The notes beneath the pieces are model-generated. The model was given only the letters and a program-made list of their open reading frames with translations, had not been told where the DNA came from and did not search any database. 46,797 nucleotides of DNA from Nostoc sp. LPT (GTDB lineage: Bacteria; Cyanobacteriota; Cyanobacteriia; Cyanobacteriales; Nostocaceae). Both the position numbers and the translations under genes were made by a program. The DNA is taken from contig NZ_JABXKF010000128.1 of the NCBI RefSeq assembly GCF_017115165.1, forward strand, positions 1 through 46,797, written 5' to 3'. Positions 17,814 to 26,660 of this stretch are shown here, one piece after another (positions within the stretch are counted from its first letter, which is position 1; every line of letters begins with the position of its first letter).

Positions 17814-19127
17814 TTAATTGCTTCTTCCCGTGGTAGATAGCCCTTCTACTATCAGAGACGGGGTATAACAAGAACCATTCCAATCAACATCGTTGCCTAG
17901 TGTAACCAATTGCTTCAGGGCTGTGTAAACATTACCTGCAACCATCGTATCCTTAACACGCCCAATTACTTGACCATTTTGGACGCGGTAGCCTAAATCG
18001 ACGTTGATCGAAAAATCTCCAGAAATACTGCCGCCACCACCCAACATTTGATCGACAATCAAACCATCATCTAGTTGTTGAATCAAATCTGGTAGCGATG
18101 CCGAACCTGGCTGGATGAGAAAATTAAATAAACCAGGGGTGGGATAGCTACCTAAACCAGGGCGAAAACCATTTCCAGTGGTGTCAGTACCCAGTTGAAA
18201 GCCGATAGTGCGATCGCCATAAAAATGCTGTAAAATCCCGTTTTGGATAAATACCAAAGATTGAGTCGGAGTGCCTTCATCATCAAAAGGGCAACTGTAA
18301 GGGCCAGCTTCTGGATCTTGGGAAATCGTGAGACTGGGTGCAACTACTTCCTTACCCAAACGTTCTGCCCAAGGTGAAGCTGCTTCTAAAACTCGCTTGC
18401 CATTTAAAGCGGCTTGCACAGTACCCCAAAGCATATCGGCGGCTTTAGAAGTGAACAAAATTGGGACACGACCAGTAGGAGGTGAGATATTTTCTCTGGC
18501 CCAAATTAACCGTTGTAAAATTTGGTTAGCTAATCTCTCTGGGTCGAGTTCCCCCCGGTTGGTTTGACCATCACCAACACTTAAAAAATCATCACCACGC
18601 ACCCATTCTGCTGATACATAGCAACTGAGGGTAGTATCAGTATAGTGACAATCTAAACCTTTAGTGTTGACTAGTCTGGTGGTTTCAATATCACATTCCC
18701 AGTCACCATTGCATACAACATCGGGATAGGCATCACGGATGAGTGCGATCGCTTCTTTGCCCCAGTCCACCAAAACCTCTATCGGTAAACTTTCTCCTAA
18801 ATCGGGGTAGGAGGGCTGAGAGTTAGAGCCTAATTCGACAGTTTCCGGTTGATTTAGTTGACTCAGAGCCAGAGCTTTTTCCACCATTACTTCGGCTAAG
18901 ACAGACCCGTAAGCCACCGTCAGTCCCGGACACCCGTTTCGCCAAAGCCGTAGTGCTGTACCTTCAGATTGGTTGGTTTCTAGCTGTTTGAGTCGGTTTG
19001 CCTCAAAAAACACTGGGCGAGAAAGCGATCGCGACTGATACACCTCAGCAGCTTCTGCTCCAGATTTTATAGCTAGTTCCAGCAACTGTTCGGCTAGTGT
19101 ATCTTGTGACAAATTTTCAGAACCCAT
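17814..19127 (-). CDS. TldD/PmbA family protein (metallopeptidase-like)
   Basis: This is a PmbA/TldD-family protein of 437 residues from the ATG at 19127 (MGSENLSQDTLAEQLLELA). An upstream in-frame ATG at 19160 would add 11 residues with no family support. Family features visible are the early alpha/beta repeat, GVPILF-type strand (GRVPILFTSKAADML), the late motif GGGGSISGDFSINVDLGYRVQNG and the C-terminal strand TPSLIVEG. E. coli TldD/TldE form a heterodimeric zinc peptidase. The HExxxH motif belongs to TldD and is absent here, as in PmbA/TldE, so this copy may be the non-catalytic partner. No TldD-type gene is seen in the window. Confidence 0.88.
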   Translation of the reverse strand: MGSENLSQDTLAEQLLELAIKSGAEAAEVYQSRSLSRPVFFEANRLKQLETNQSEGTALRLWRNGCPGLTVAYGSVLAEVMVEKALALSQLNQPETVELGSNSQPSYPDLGESLPIEVLVDWGKEAIALIRDAYPDVVCNGDWECDIETTRLVNTKGLDCHYTDTTLSCYVSAEWVRGDDFLSVGDGQTNRGELDPERLANQILQRLIWARENISPPTGRVPILFTSKAADMLWGTVQAALNGKRVLEAASPWAERLGKEVVAPSLTISQDPEAGPYSCPFDDEGTPTQSLVFIQNGILQHFYGDRTIGFQLGTDTTGNGFRPGLGSYPTPGLFNFLIQPGSASLPDLIQQLDDGLIVDQMLGGGGSISGDFSINVDLGYRVQNGQVIGRVKDTMVAGNVYTALKQLVTLGNDVDWNGSCYTPSLIVEGLSTTGRSN

Positions 19128-19160
19128 GACCCTTAGTGAATTGTGGATTTTGAACCGCAT

Positions 19161-19427
19161 ATCAACGCTGTCTCTTGAGAAGTGCGATGTCTACGACGGG
19201 CTACGCCTACGCACTTTCCAATGATGAACGCAGATAACTATCCAAAAATCATCAGTGTTTCCTTACAGTTACGATTTGGAACCGCAGATCGACACTGATG
19301 GACGCAGTTAATTATCCCAAATCATTGTCATGTCTCAACGGATCTAGTCATTTGTCATTTGTCATTGGATATGATTATTCTCTCTTGTCTCCCCAATGCC
19401 CAATTCCCAATTCCCCATTCCCCATTT
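19161..19427. repeat. Intergenic repeat region
   Basis: This gap contains a 30-bp dispersed palindrome-like repeat at 19184-19213 (GCGATGTCTACGACGGGCTA...), further copies of which lie at 34981-35010 and 44647-44678 in reverse. It is followed by TCATTTG and CCCAATTC/CCCCATT heptamer-type repeats (about 19346-19428). The start of the TldD/PmbA gene and the end of the Tab2 gene flank it. Confidence 0.7.
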
Positions 19428-20288
19428 TCAAAGATTAACCTCTTGCAACAGCCAAAAGCCAGCAAAAGATTGTGCTTTGGGATCGGACTGTATGCCGATA
19501 AAATGTACTCCATTAGCTTTTTGCTTGGCTTCTTCAAAACCTTTAGCTTCTGCTAAAATTTGAGGTTTTTTGATATTTGCCACAATCCAGCTTTCAGTTA
19601 CACCAGTTTCTAAAAGCAATCTCGCCTCCTCGCTGGTGTCAAATCTTAAGAAAGCCAACTCCAAACCAGACATCCAGCCAGCCAAGGGCAACGCTCTTGA
19701 TGAGAAAATCAAAATACCAGGGATACGGGCTTCGGGTGAAACTTTCGCCAACTCTAAAGGGAAAGCTTCACCAAAGCCAATTTCCCACTCTGGCATATCA
19801 GCAAAATCCGCAGCATCTAAGGTAACAAATACCCACTGCTGTCCTTCCAAAGCATCTGGTAAACGTTGCGGCAAAGGTTTCTCCAAGCGGACTGAGGGAT
19901 TTGTCCCCCCTTGATACCCTGCCTCTTGAGGATACACTTCTTCCATCCGTTGTTCTAACCATTGGTTGAGAACTAAAGTGCGGCGGCTAGGCTGGGCGGG
20001 AATGCCTATATCTTGACAGGCTTTAGTAATCATATTGTTCATTTGACGACGGAAAAAGCGGATTTTAATTGGTGCTTTTCCAGCTTGGTTAATAGCTTCC
20101 TGCAATGCCGTCCGCAACCAGCCCGAATTTACCTGGGTACTGGGACAATATTGAGCATAGCGAAACAAAGAGTCTGCTTTTGTGCCGATATCCAAAGGGC
20201 TTTCGCAGACTAAGACTTCCCAAACTTTTTTTTGATTAGCGTCCAAAATCGGACGGGAGTAAAAATCGATTTCCCAAATACTGCCCAT
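19428..20288 (-). CDS. Tab2/ATAB2 family RNA-binding protein
   Basis: This 286-residue protein belongs to the Tab2/ATAB2 family (formerly DUF1092), found in cyanobacteria and plastid-bearing eukaryotes. In Chlamydomonas and Arabidopsis, members bind RNA and are needed for translation of photosystem mRNAs such as psaB. Recognisable segments are the N-terminal WEIDFYSRPI, the CPSTQVNSGWLR block, RRTLVLNQWLEQR, and the C-terminal GIQSDPKAQSFAGFWLLQE. Length is normal. A cyanobacterial role in photosystem biogenesis is by analogy. No neighbouring gene on the same strand is close enough to be certain of co-transcription. Confidence 0.9.
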   Translation of the reverse strand: MGSIWEIDFYSRPILDANQKKVWEVLVCESPLDIGTKADSLFRYAQYCPSTQVNSGWLRTALQEAINQAGKAPIKIRFFRRQMNNMITKACQDIGIPAQPSRRTLVLNQWLEQRMEEVYPQEAGYQGGTNPSVRLEKPLPQRLPDALEGQQWVFVTLDAADFADMPEWEIGFGEAFPLELAKVSPEARIPGILIFSSRALPLAGWMSGLELAFLRFDTSEEARLLLETGVTESWIVANIKKPQILAEAKGFEEAKQKANGVHFIGIQSDPKAQSFAGFWLLQEVNL

Positions 20289-20820
20289 GTTTTGCGGTAA
20301 AAATCTGGCTGTTATGTTTTCCTGATATGTTGATCATACGAGTGTTGGGGCGCATTGGGCATTGAGAATGGGGCATTGGGCATTTGTACTGAGCGACTCG
20401 TGCCGAGCATCTCGACTTACCTCGGCTTCTCTATGAGACGCACTCGCGTTCGCTTGGCACAAGTCGCTAATCTCAAAAGTCCAACAATCTAAAGATAATT
20501 GGGAGGTTTGGGAAAAGGCGTTTGAGGCAAGCGAGGCAACAACGAAGACTGAGGATCTTTGGTAGAGCGATTTTAACTGCTAGGAGTGTTGGTTCCAATT
20601 TCACCTCTATATTGATAATGACACTCACGCACTCGCTAACGTAATTCGTCATTATAGAGATTCAATTACGAATTACGTTAGCGTAGCGTAAAGCCTTCGG
20701 CATGGCTTCGCTTAGAGCGAGTCCGCGTACTCTGTAAGAGTTGCAAGCTACGCTTTTAGCGTCTCGTAGAGAGCGTCATTACGAATTACGAATTACAAAA
20801 GATCCTGGAGAGGTAGATGA
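20289..20820. repeat. Intergenic block rich in palindromic repeats
   Basis: This 532-bp gap contains no gene that I can support. It holds GGCATTG-type heptamers (20351-20386), a palindromic element around 20389-20465 including TCTCTATGAGACGCACTCGC (20428-20454), and a long insert in ATTACGA heptamers at about 20665-20796. The insert carries its own short palindromes (GCCTTCGGCATGGCTTCG, and AGCGTCTCGTAGAGA at 20758-20772). The latter is the reverse complement of the TCTCTACGAGACGCT element at 31859. The block separates the convergent 5' sides of Tab2 and the DUF433 gene. Confidence 0.8.
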
Positions 20821-21153
20821 ATGCAACTAGAAGATTATTTTGAGTTTTTAGACCCAGATGACATCCGTATCAAAGGGCATCGCATTGGTATTGATAATCT
20901 AATTCAATATTACTTGCAAGGATATTCACCAGAGCAAATTCTAGAAGAATTACCTTCCCTGAATTTGGAGAAAATTTACGCGACGCTTACCTACTATCTG
21001 CATAATCGTGTTGAAATAGATGCTTATATGTTGCGGCTAGCAAAGTGGCGAGAACAGCGCTATCAAGAATCATCAGCTAATCCTTCACCTTTAATGCAAC
21101 GTTTAAGAGCATTAAAGGCCCAATGCGAGCAGAAGTTGCTAAACTCTTGGTGA
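20821..21153 (+). CDS. DUF433 domain protein, antitoxin-like
   Basis: This 110-residue protein contains the DUF433 domain (winged-helix-like): DPDDIRIKGHRIGIDNLIQYYLQGYSPEQILEELPSL, then LEKIYATLTYYLHNRVEID. DUF433 proteins are widely paired with DUF5615 PIN-like proteins and are thought to be antitoxins that may repress their own operon. The start ATG follows GGAGAGG. The stop TGA (21151-21153) overlaps the GTG start of the next gene by four bases (GTGA), a clear sign of translational coupling. The flanking repeats fit a mobile accessory module. Confidence 0.88.
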   Translation: MQLEDYFEFLDPDDIRIKGHRIGIDNLIQYYLQGYSPEQILEELPSLNLEKIYATLTYYLHNRVEIDAYMLRLAKWREQRYQESSANPSPLMQRLRALKAQCEQKLLNSW

Positions 21154-21467
21154 AGGTACGTTTTCTCCTTGATGAAAATTTGTCGCCCAAGCTGAAGACA
21201 TCTGTTTTGCGCCTCAATCCAGCAATAGATATTCTGCGCGTAGGCGATGCCGAAGCACCGCTATTAGGTACGCTTGACCCAGATATCCTCCGCTACCTGG
21301 AATTATCCCAACGAATGTTGGTTACAGACAACCGCAAAAGTATGCCTGAACATCTGGAAGAACACTGGGGAGATGGAGGACATATTTGGGGACTAGTTTG
21401 GTTGCGTTCCAGTGGGGAACCTCAGTATTTGGGCAGAAACAATTTATTTGATTTGGGAAGCGACTGA
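21150..21467 (+). CDS. DUF5615 PIN-like domain protein, toxin-like (C-terminus probably frameshifted)
   Basis: The family hallmark VRFLLDENLSPKL lies at the N-terminus, followed by AIDILRVGDAEAP and the late strand MLVTDNRKSMPEHL; the conserved acidic residues match a PIN-like nuclease active site. I take GTG 21150 as start (105 residues), because it couples to the upstream stop and puts the hallmark at residue 2. ATG 21123 would overlap the DUF433 gene by 31 bp. The frame ends at 21467, but the next frame continues from about 21440 to 21510 with IWEATEAEEWIDRLDWIPL. That fits the expected C-terminus, so a one-base insertion near 21425-21445 probably removed about 20 residues. Confidence 0.85.
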   Translation: MKVRFLLDENLSPKLKTSVLRLNPAIDILRVGDAEAPLLGTLDPDILRYLELSQRMLVTDNRKSMPEHLEEHWGDGGHIWGLVWLRSSGEPQYLGRNNLFDLGSD

Positions 21468-21542
21468 GGCAGAAGAGTGGATTGATAGATTGGATTGGAT
21501 TCCACTTTAAAAATTTGGCATTGCTGAATTGAAAGTATCCCC

Positions 21543-22190
21543 TCATTTACCACGGTTAATCCAAACGCCTCTGAGTCCAGCTGCTTTAGCTGCATGATAG
21601 TCTTCTACAATGCTATCGCCAATATGCCATGCCGCCTCTGGGGAACATTTATGTTTATCTAAGGCAATGGCAAAAATTTGCGGATCGGGTTTAGCTGCAC
21701 GTACCTGGGTAGAAATGGTGACAGAGGTAAAAAACTCTCTCAATCCCAAACTTTGCAATACTGAGTAAATCCGAGAATCAAAATTGGACAGCACTCCCAA
21801 GCTAACTCCCAACCGCCGCCAGTTGATTAAAGCTGGTAAAACATCGGGATAAACAAACCACGGTTCGCCAGTACCAAAGTGAATGTAAAGTTCGCTAAAA
21901 AAAGCCGAAAAGTCAGAAAATTCCTTGAGAACACCTGTCCTTTCAAAAGTGTTCAGAGCAATTATCCGCCACCAATCAAACTCGCGCTGGGGAATATCTT
22001 GCAGTTCTGCATCTGGAAATATCGGCGGCGGCGCTGCTTTAAAACTTTGGATGAAGGCTGTATTTAATGTTTCGGCTGAAACTGTAACGCCAAATTCCTG
22101 GGCTATCTGACTATAAACTTCGCCCACACTACCTTTGACATCAAAGAGTGTACCCACAGCATCTAAAAAAATAACTTTCGGTTGTTCCAT
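21543..22190 (-). CDS. HAD superfamily hydrolase, REG-2-like (HAD-IA)
   Basis: This 215-residue haloacid-dehalogenase-superfamily protein resembles the REG-2/HDHD3 group. It has motif I FLDAVGTLF with VGEVYSQIAQEFGV following, motif II VLSNFDSR, motif III AAKPD and motif IV HIGDSIVEDYHAA. In motif I the usual second Asp (DxD) is Val, as is usual in this subgroup, so phosphatase activity should not be assumed. I chose ATG 22190 (MEQPKVIFLDAVG), since the frame upstream to 22283 is low-complexity Asn/Gln-rich sequence from an AATTTTGAA-type repeat. The substrate is unknown. Confidence 0.88.
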   Translation of the reverse strand: MEQPKVIFLDAVGTLFDVKGSVGEVYSQIAQEFGVTVSAETLNTAFIQSFKAAPPPIFPDAELQDIPQREFDWWRIIALNTFERTGVLKEFSDFSAFFSELYIHFGTGEPWFVYPDVLPALINWRRLGVSLGVLSNFDSRIYSVLQSLGLREFFTSVTISTQVRAAKPDPQIFAIALDKHKCSPEAAWHIGDSIVEDYHAAKAAGLRGVWINRGK

Positions 22191-22346
22191 TAAAGTTTGA
22201 AAATTTTGAATGTTGAATTTTAGATTTTGGCTTGTTAAGAGCTTCTGTGGGTAGAGTCTAGCATCTGCTAAGTAGATTGGCACAAATAAAACAAATCATC
22301 GCAAACATCTTGGTTTTTACCAATACCCAATGCCCAAGCTTGAAAG

Positions 22347-23540
22347 TTATCGAGAAAGTGTTTCTATTATTGGACGGGCTAGCCAATTAAAACCAACTTT
22401 AAGCTGATGCTCTAAAGTTGGCAGCCTATATAAATAAGCAGCACGACGGGCGACGTATGCCAAAGGCCCATCTAGTTTAATTCCCAAACCAGTAAGAGTG
22501 GCGTTGTCTATTCCTAGTGCCATCATTTCTCCTAACTGTTGGTAATGGAAGGGAAGGAGGGGGCGATTAGTCAGAGTTGCCCAGATATTCCAAGCAGTAT
22601 AATCAGCTTGTTGAAAAGCTGCTTGTGCGGTAGCGGGGACTTGTTGTCCTTCAGCATCATGACAGTCTGCTAAATCTCCCAAGGCAAAGATTTCTGGACG
22701 ATCAAGAACTTGCAGATTGGATGTAGTGGTGATTTGACCACGCTGATTTTGCTTGAGAGGAAGAGATTTGACTACGGGCGCAACTCTAGTTCCTACAGTC
22801 CAAATTACCAAATCCACGGGAATTGTATCTAACTGGTTTTTGTAATCTAGGGAAATGCTATTTTGCTCTATTGATTCGACTTTGGTTTCTAAGTCAAGAA
22901 ATACACCACGGGCATCTATTGCTTTCTTTGCTGCTTCCCGATTAAACTCTGGGGAAGTTCGCAAAATTTGGTCGGCGATTTCAACGATCCGAAAGCGTCC
23001 TCTTTCGCCTAGTCTGTCGGCTAATTTACAAGCTAACTCTACACCACAGTAGCCAGCCCCAACGATCGCTACCCGAATTTTATCAGCATCTGATTCTTCT
23101 AAAAATCGCAGGCGTTCTTCTAAACGATAGGCATCAGAGATTGTGCGGAATGTGTAGGCGTAGGCTGTGGCACCAGGTACTAAATCTAGTGGTGTCTCAC
23201 CTCCTAGCGCCAGCACTAATCGGTCGTAAGGAATTTCTGGGCCTTCTTGTATATTTACCCGTTGCTGGTCGATGTCAATTCCAGACACAACACCTTGATA
23301 AAAACGCACTCCTGTCCCTTGCAAAACTTCTTCAAAGGGTGGGGCAATTTCCCAGGTTTGCAATTCGCCAGTGAGTAATTCGTAAAGAAAAGGAGAGAAT
23401 AAGAAGCGATCGCTTTGATCTACCAGAACAATTTCGGGTTTTTGCGTAGATTCCCAAGGTAATTGGCTTAACCGCAGGGCTGTGTAGAGTCCACCAAAGC
23501 CTCCGCCAAGGATACAAATTCTAGAAGTTTGTTCAGTCAT
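22347..23540 (-). CDS. ndbB: Type II NADH dehydrogenase-like, probable NdbB (demethylphylloquinone reductase)
   Basis: This FAD/NAD(P)-dependent oxidoreductase of 397 residues has two Rossmann motifs: the FAD-binding ICILGGGFGGLYTAL at the N-terminus and the NAD-binding VAIVGAGYCGVELA near residue 160. It also has the FAD-contact strand PEIFALGDLADC. Type II enzymes pass electrons from NAD(P)H to membrane quinones without pumping protons; NdbB of Synechocystis reduces demethylphylloquinone during vitamin K1 synthesis. The length and the FLFSPFLYELLTGELQTWEIAPP segment resemble NdbB, but NdbA/NdbC cannot be excluded. Another conserved gene (HAD) follows on the same strand after about 150 bp. 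Confidence 0.8.
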   Translation of the reverse strand: MTEQTSRICILGGGFGGLYTALRLSQLPWESTQKPEIVLVDQSDRFLFSPFLYELLTGELQTWEIAPPFEEVLQGTGVRFYQGVVSGIDIDQQRVNIQEGPEIPYDRLVLALGGETPLDLVPGATAYAYTFRTISDAYRLEERLRFLEESDADKIRVAIVGAGYCGVELACKLADRLGERGRFRIVEIADQILRTSPEFNREAAKKAIDARGVFLDLETKVESIEQNSISLDYKNQLDTIPVDLVIWTVGTRVAPVVKSLPLKQNQRGQITTTSNLQVLDRPEIFALGDLADCHDAEGQQVPATAQAAFQQADYTAWNIWATLTNRPLLPFHYQQLGEMMALGIDNATLTGLGIKLDGPLAYVARRAAYLYRLPTLEHQLKVGFNWLARPIIETLSR

Positions 23541-23611
23541 CTATTCTATGCTATGCAACAATCAATATTAATTAGGCAACTAACTTCAGGGTAACTGAAA
23601 GTTTCAAGATT

Positions 23612-25876
23612 TTAACGCCGACTGCGAAAACCCTGTTTACCATTAACTTGGTCAAAGAGTACATCGTATTTATCAAACAAGGCGATTCCAGGATTTACAA
23701 ATATAGGCAGTTCTGCTTGTGGCGAGATACTCAAATTCCAGCGATTAAATCCGTCACGGGTTCCTGGTGTTAAACTGTAATCAAAAATGCCATTAATTCC
23801 TACTTTTACAGCATTTGCTGATCCTAATACTCCTGGTTTGAGTTTACCTGCTGTAGAAGCTGACTTGAATTCAGTCAAACCATTAATAGTTCCAGTATCA
23901 GCGATCGCTCTACTATTACACAAATTTTTCGCAGAACTTCCAGCAAGAGTTAAACAAACTTTACTCAGTCGAGAGTCCCATCTTTTACCTGGTACACCAT
24001 TAATTTCGGGTTGTTCACTCCAAGAAGCCATTTTGAAACCTGCTTGATTCTCAGCAGTTAAACCGAGAATTAGGCTGCCATTGTTGTTACTACCACTATT
24101 GCCAACGACGATAAATCCGTTACTCAGATTGCCTGGTAATTTTCGCAACGGGTTATAGGGAAGTGATTTTTCAAAATAGTTAACACCGACAATTCCAGAA
24201 AATGGCCCACCACTATTTGCCGAACATTTAGGTTTTTGGGCAGTACACTGGCGACTAGTAACAACCTGTACGGGAACAGGTTCGGCGGTGGGAATCAAAC
24301 CAAAGCGGACATTAGTATAAACTAATTCTCCTTCCAGGATAGTACCATCACTTAATACCTCCTTGATATTTTGACCTGTTTTTCGGATCGGAGAATTACC
24401 TAAAAACTCTTTGGGAACTCTTAGCCCTGCTGACCCTGTATCTAATAAAATACGTTTTGGTTGACCATTTGCGATCGCAACTTCCAAAAAATAACCGCGA
24501 ACACGTTGCCCAAGGGAAGGTTTTGGATATAAAGGTAAGGATATGGTGTTAAAAGTTGACTTGCGGGGTGTATTTTGCGAGATATCGCGCAACGCTGAAT
24601 TTGGGAAAAGAGCCGCAAATGCAGACTGGCGTTGTGCTGCTGGTTCAGGGGCAATATCCCAAAGGCTTTCGTAGTAGAAAAAGCCGATACCTAAACCGCG
24701 TTGTTGCACTGCTTCTACCTGGGATTGGATTTGTGGTATGGAAACTGGGCGATTTCGTAACCCCGCCATAATACCAATACCAGTTGGGATGATTTGTTGG
24801 GATTCTAAAATTTCTGGGCGGGTAATTTGAGCGATAAAACTTTCTACATCATTACGGTACACCTGCATAACCAACTCATCGACAATACCCAACCGCACCC
24901 AGTTGAGCCAATCTTGCAGTTGCATTTTATAGGCGAAATTATAGTAATTAGGAGCAACTGAAAAAATAGCATTCGGTTTTCTAGCTTTCACGGTTTGGTA
25001 AAGGTCTACCATGAAGGCAGTAATTTTATCTGCCCGCCATTTTATCCATGCTTGGGCTAAAGGATTGGGTGGAGGAGGATTGCCAGTTTCTTGAGTATAT
25101 AGACTAATCGTGTACTTATCGTAACCAAAATCCCTAGGTAAACTCGTATGGTCGTCAAATTGAACGCCATCAGCATCGTATTGAGTCATAACTTCCATGA
25201 CGAGTCCGCGGATAAAGTTTTGCACTTCCGGGTGAAAGGGATTCAACCACGCTACTTCACCCGCAGCACTAATTGAAGTTTGAGTCCCATCCCCTTTTTG
25301 GGTTAGCCAATCTGGATGCTGTGATGCGAGTTCCGAAGTTAAAGGAACCATGAAACCAAATTCAAACCAGGGTATTGCTAGTAACCCTTGTCTGCGGGCT
25401 TGAGTGATAATGTCTGCAATTACATCTTGTCCATCTACTCCTTTGAAGAAAAAGGGAATACCCATTTTCTGCATGATGGCGCTGGGGTATTGTGTATAAC
25501 CATCATTCCAGACTACGGGATAAACAGTATTAAAGTTTAACTGCCGCAGTTGGCTCATGGCTGCTTGCACCTGTGAACGATTTCTAAAAACGCTAAAATC
25601 GTTACCACTTAGCCACACTCCCCGAATTTCCTGACGAGGTTGAGGAGGTAGTTGGGCAACGGCAGGGGCAAAGCTGTTGAGTAACAATACCAGAAAGAAT
25701 GATATCAGACATAATAATGGCAGCAGACGCTTTTTCAAAAGCCACGGCGATGTTTCTTGGCTCGCTACGTGTAGCTTGCTTAGACCTAGTAGTACTTGTC
25801 TGTGTACAGGCTTAAATAGTAAGTTAGTTAGAGTTGCATTAATTTTTCTACTTTTTTCCCAAAACTTAATTATCAT
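23612..25876 (-). CDS. Secreted GHL10 glycoside hydrolase-like/aspartic protease-like fusion
   Basis: This is a 754-residue exported protein. A hydrophobic export segment ends at about residue 75 (LLPLLCLISFFLVLLLNSFA); an in-frame TTG at 25738 would start directly before it, so the N-terminus is uncertain. Residues 82-425 match the GHL10 (DUF187) family: EIRGVWLSGNDF, AIPWFEFG, ADGVQFDDHTSLP, FSVAPNYYNF. Residues about 440-754 look like a two-lobed pepsin-type fold: LLDTGSAGLRVP (D479), FSGIVGVNYF, and AIADTGTINGL (D660). The 181-residue spacing of the two Asp residues is close to pepsin's. DUF3443 is the other candidate for the second part. Expected site: periplasm or cell wall. The next gene is ndbB-like on the same strand, 72 bp away. 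Confidence 0.85.
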   Translation of the reverse strand: MIIKFWEKSRKINATLTNLLFKPVHRQVLLGLSKLHVASQETSPWLLKKRLLPLLCLISFFLVLLLNSFAPAVAQLPPQPRQEIRGVWLSGNDFSVFRNRSQVQAAMSQLRQLNFNTVYPVVWNDGYTQYPSAIMQKMGIPFFFKGVDGQDVIADIITQARRQGLLAIPWFEFGFMVPLTSELASQHPDWLTQKGDGTQTSISAAGEVAWLNPFHPEVQNFIRGLVMEVMTQYDADGVQFDDHTSLPRDFGYDKYTISLYTQETGNPPPPNPLAQAWIKWRADKITAFMVDLYQTVKARKPNAIFSVAPNYYNFAYKMQLQDWLNWVRLGIVDELVMQVYRNDVESFIAQITRPEILESQQIIPTGIGIMAGLRNRPVSIPQIQSQVEAVQQRGLGIGFFYYESLWDIAPEPAAQRQSAFAALFPNSALRDISQNTPRKSTFNTISLPLYPKPSLGQRVRGYFLEVAIANGQPKRILLDTGSAGLRVPKEFLGNSPIRKTGQNIKEVLSDGTILEGELVYTNVRFGLIPTAEPVPVQVVTSRQCTAQKPKCSANSGGPFSGIVGVNYFEKSLPYNPLRKLPGNLSNGFIVVGNSGSNNNGSLILGLTAENQAGFKMASWSEQPEINGVPGKRWDSRLSKVCLTLAGSSAKNLCNSRAIADTGTINGLTEFKSASTAGKLKPGVLGSANAVKVGINGIFDYSLTPGTRDGFNRWNLSISPQAELPIFVNPGIALFDKYDVLFDQVNGKQGFRSRR

Positions 25877-26082
25877 TACTTTTGCTTACTAAATGAGGTT
25901 AATTGGTTATATTTCATACCATATAAACGTTAAATTGCTACACCAGGAAAACTGATGCAGTAATTTAGCTGCAAGATATTTGACGCAGTTATAACGTTAG
26001 TAGTGCCAAATAAAAATGTTTCAAATGTAAGCTCTAGTCGAGATGCTGTGATGAAATTTATTGTTGTGCCATCGTCAAACCC

Positions 26083-26550
26083 ATGAATTTCAAACCTCAC
26101 CAAAACACTTTTGACGACAAACTAAGCGCAAGTATTGGGCTGGCCATTGGATTGCTGTTCATTGGAGGCGGTTTTTGGGTACGTAACATCATCGCCCACG
26201 AAAGTGCAACGCTAAACGAAACAGGCGGCACGGTGGTAGACAGCATCAGTCGTCGCGATCGCAGCAGTACGAACAATAATGATAATGAGCAAAAAGAAAC
26301 CTATGCGCCAGTTATCGAGTTTCTAGCCAACGGTAAACGCACTCGCTTTACAGGCAGTTATGAGTCCTACCGCTCCAGCAACGGTCAGATGGTGGTCATA
26401 CGTTACAATCCTAAACAACCGACAAGCACTGCGCGTGTGGTGAATCCGCTGGAAGGCTTAGTACCTTGGGGAATGTTTGGTATGGGTGGGTTAGCTGTGG
26501 TTTTTAGCGTGGGCACACTGTTGCCCGTACGCTGGTCTTCAGGTGGGTAA
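26083..26550 (+). CDS. DUF3592 family membrane protein
   Basis: This 155-residue protein has a membrane segment near each end (IGLAIGLLFIGGGFWVRNII and GMFGMGGLAVVFSVGTLLPV). Between them lies the DUF3592 beta domain: GGTVVDSISR, YAPVIEFLANGKRTRFTGS, VVIRYNPKQPTSTARV. DUF3592 proteins are small membrane proteins of unknown role with an extracytoplasmic domain. ATG 26083 is the only sensible start. It stands alone, with a divergent neighbour upstream. Confidence 0.88.
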   Translation: MNFKPHQNTFDDKLSASIGLAIGLLFIGGGFWVRNIIAHESATLNETGGTVVDSISRRDRSSTNNNDNEQKETYAPVIEFLANGKRTRFTGSYESYRSSNGQMVVIRYNPKQPTSTARVVNPLEGLVPWGMFGMGGLAVVFSVGTLLPVRWSSGG

Positions 26551-26660
26551 CTATAGATTTGGTCAGTTAATATTGCTCAAAATGGAAATGCGCCATCGCC
26601 TTGCCGCCGACTTACTTACACAAAAGTACTGGGAGAAAAGTTGTCTTGGTAGTCATTGGA

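Noticed and set aside
22191..22283. Upstream extension of the HAD protein
   Set aside because: The extra residues are from a repeat-like AT-rich tract, and the family starts at MEQPKVIFLDAVG.
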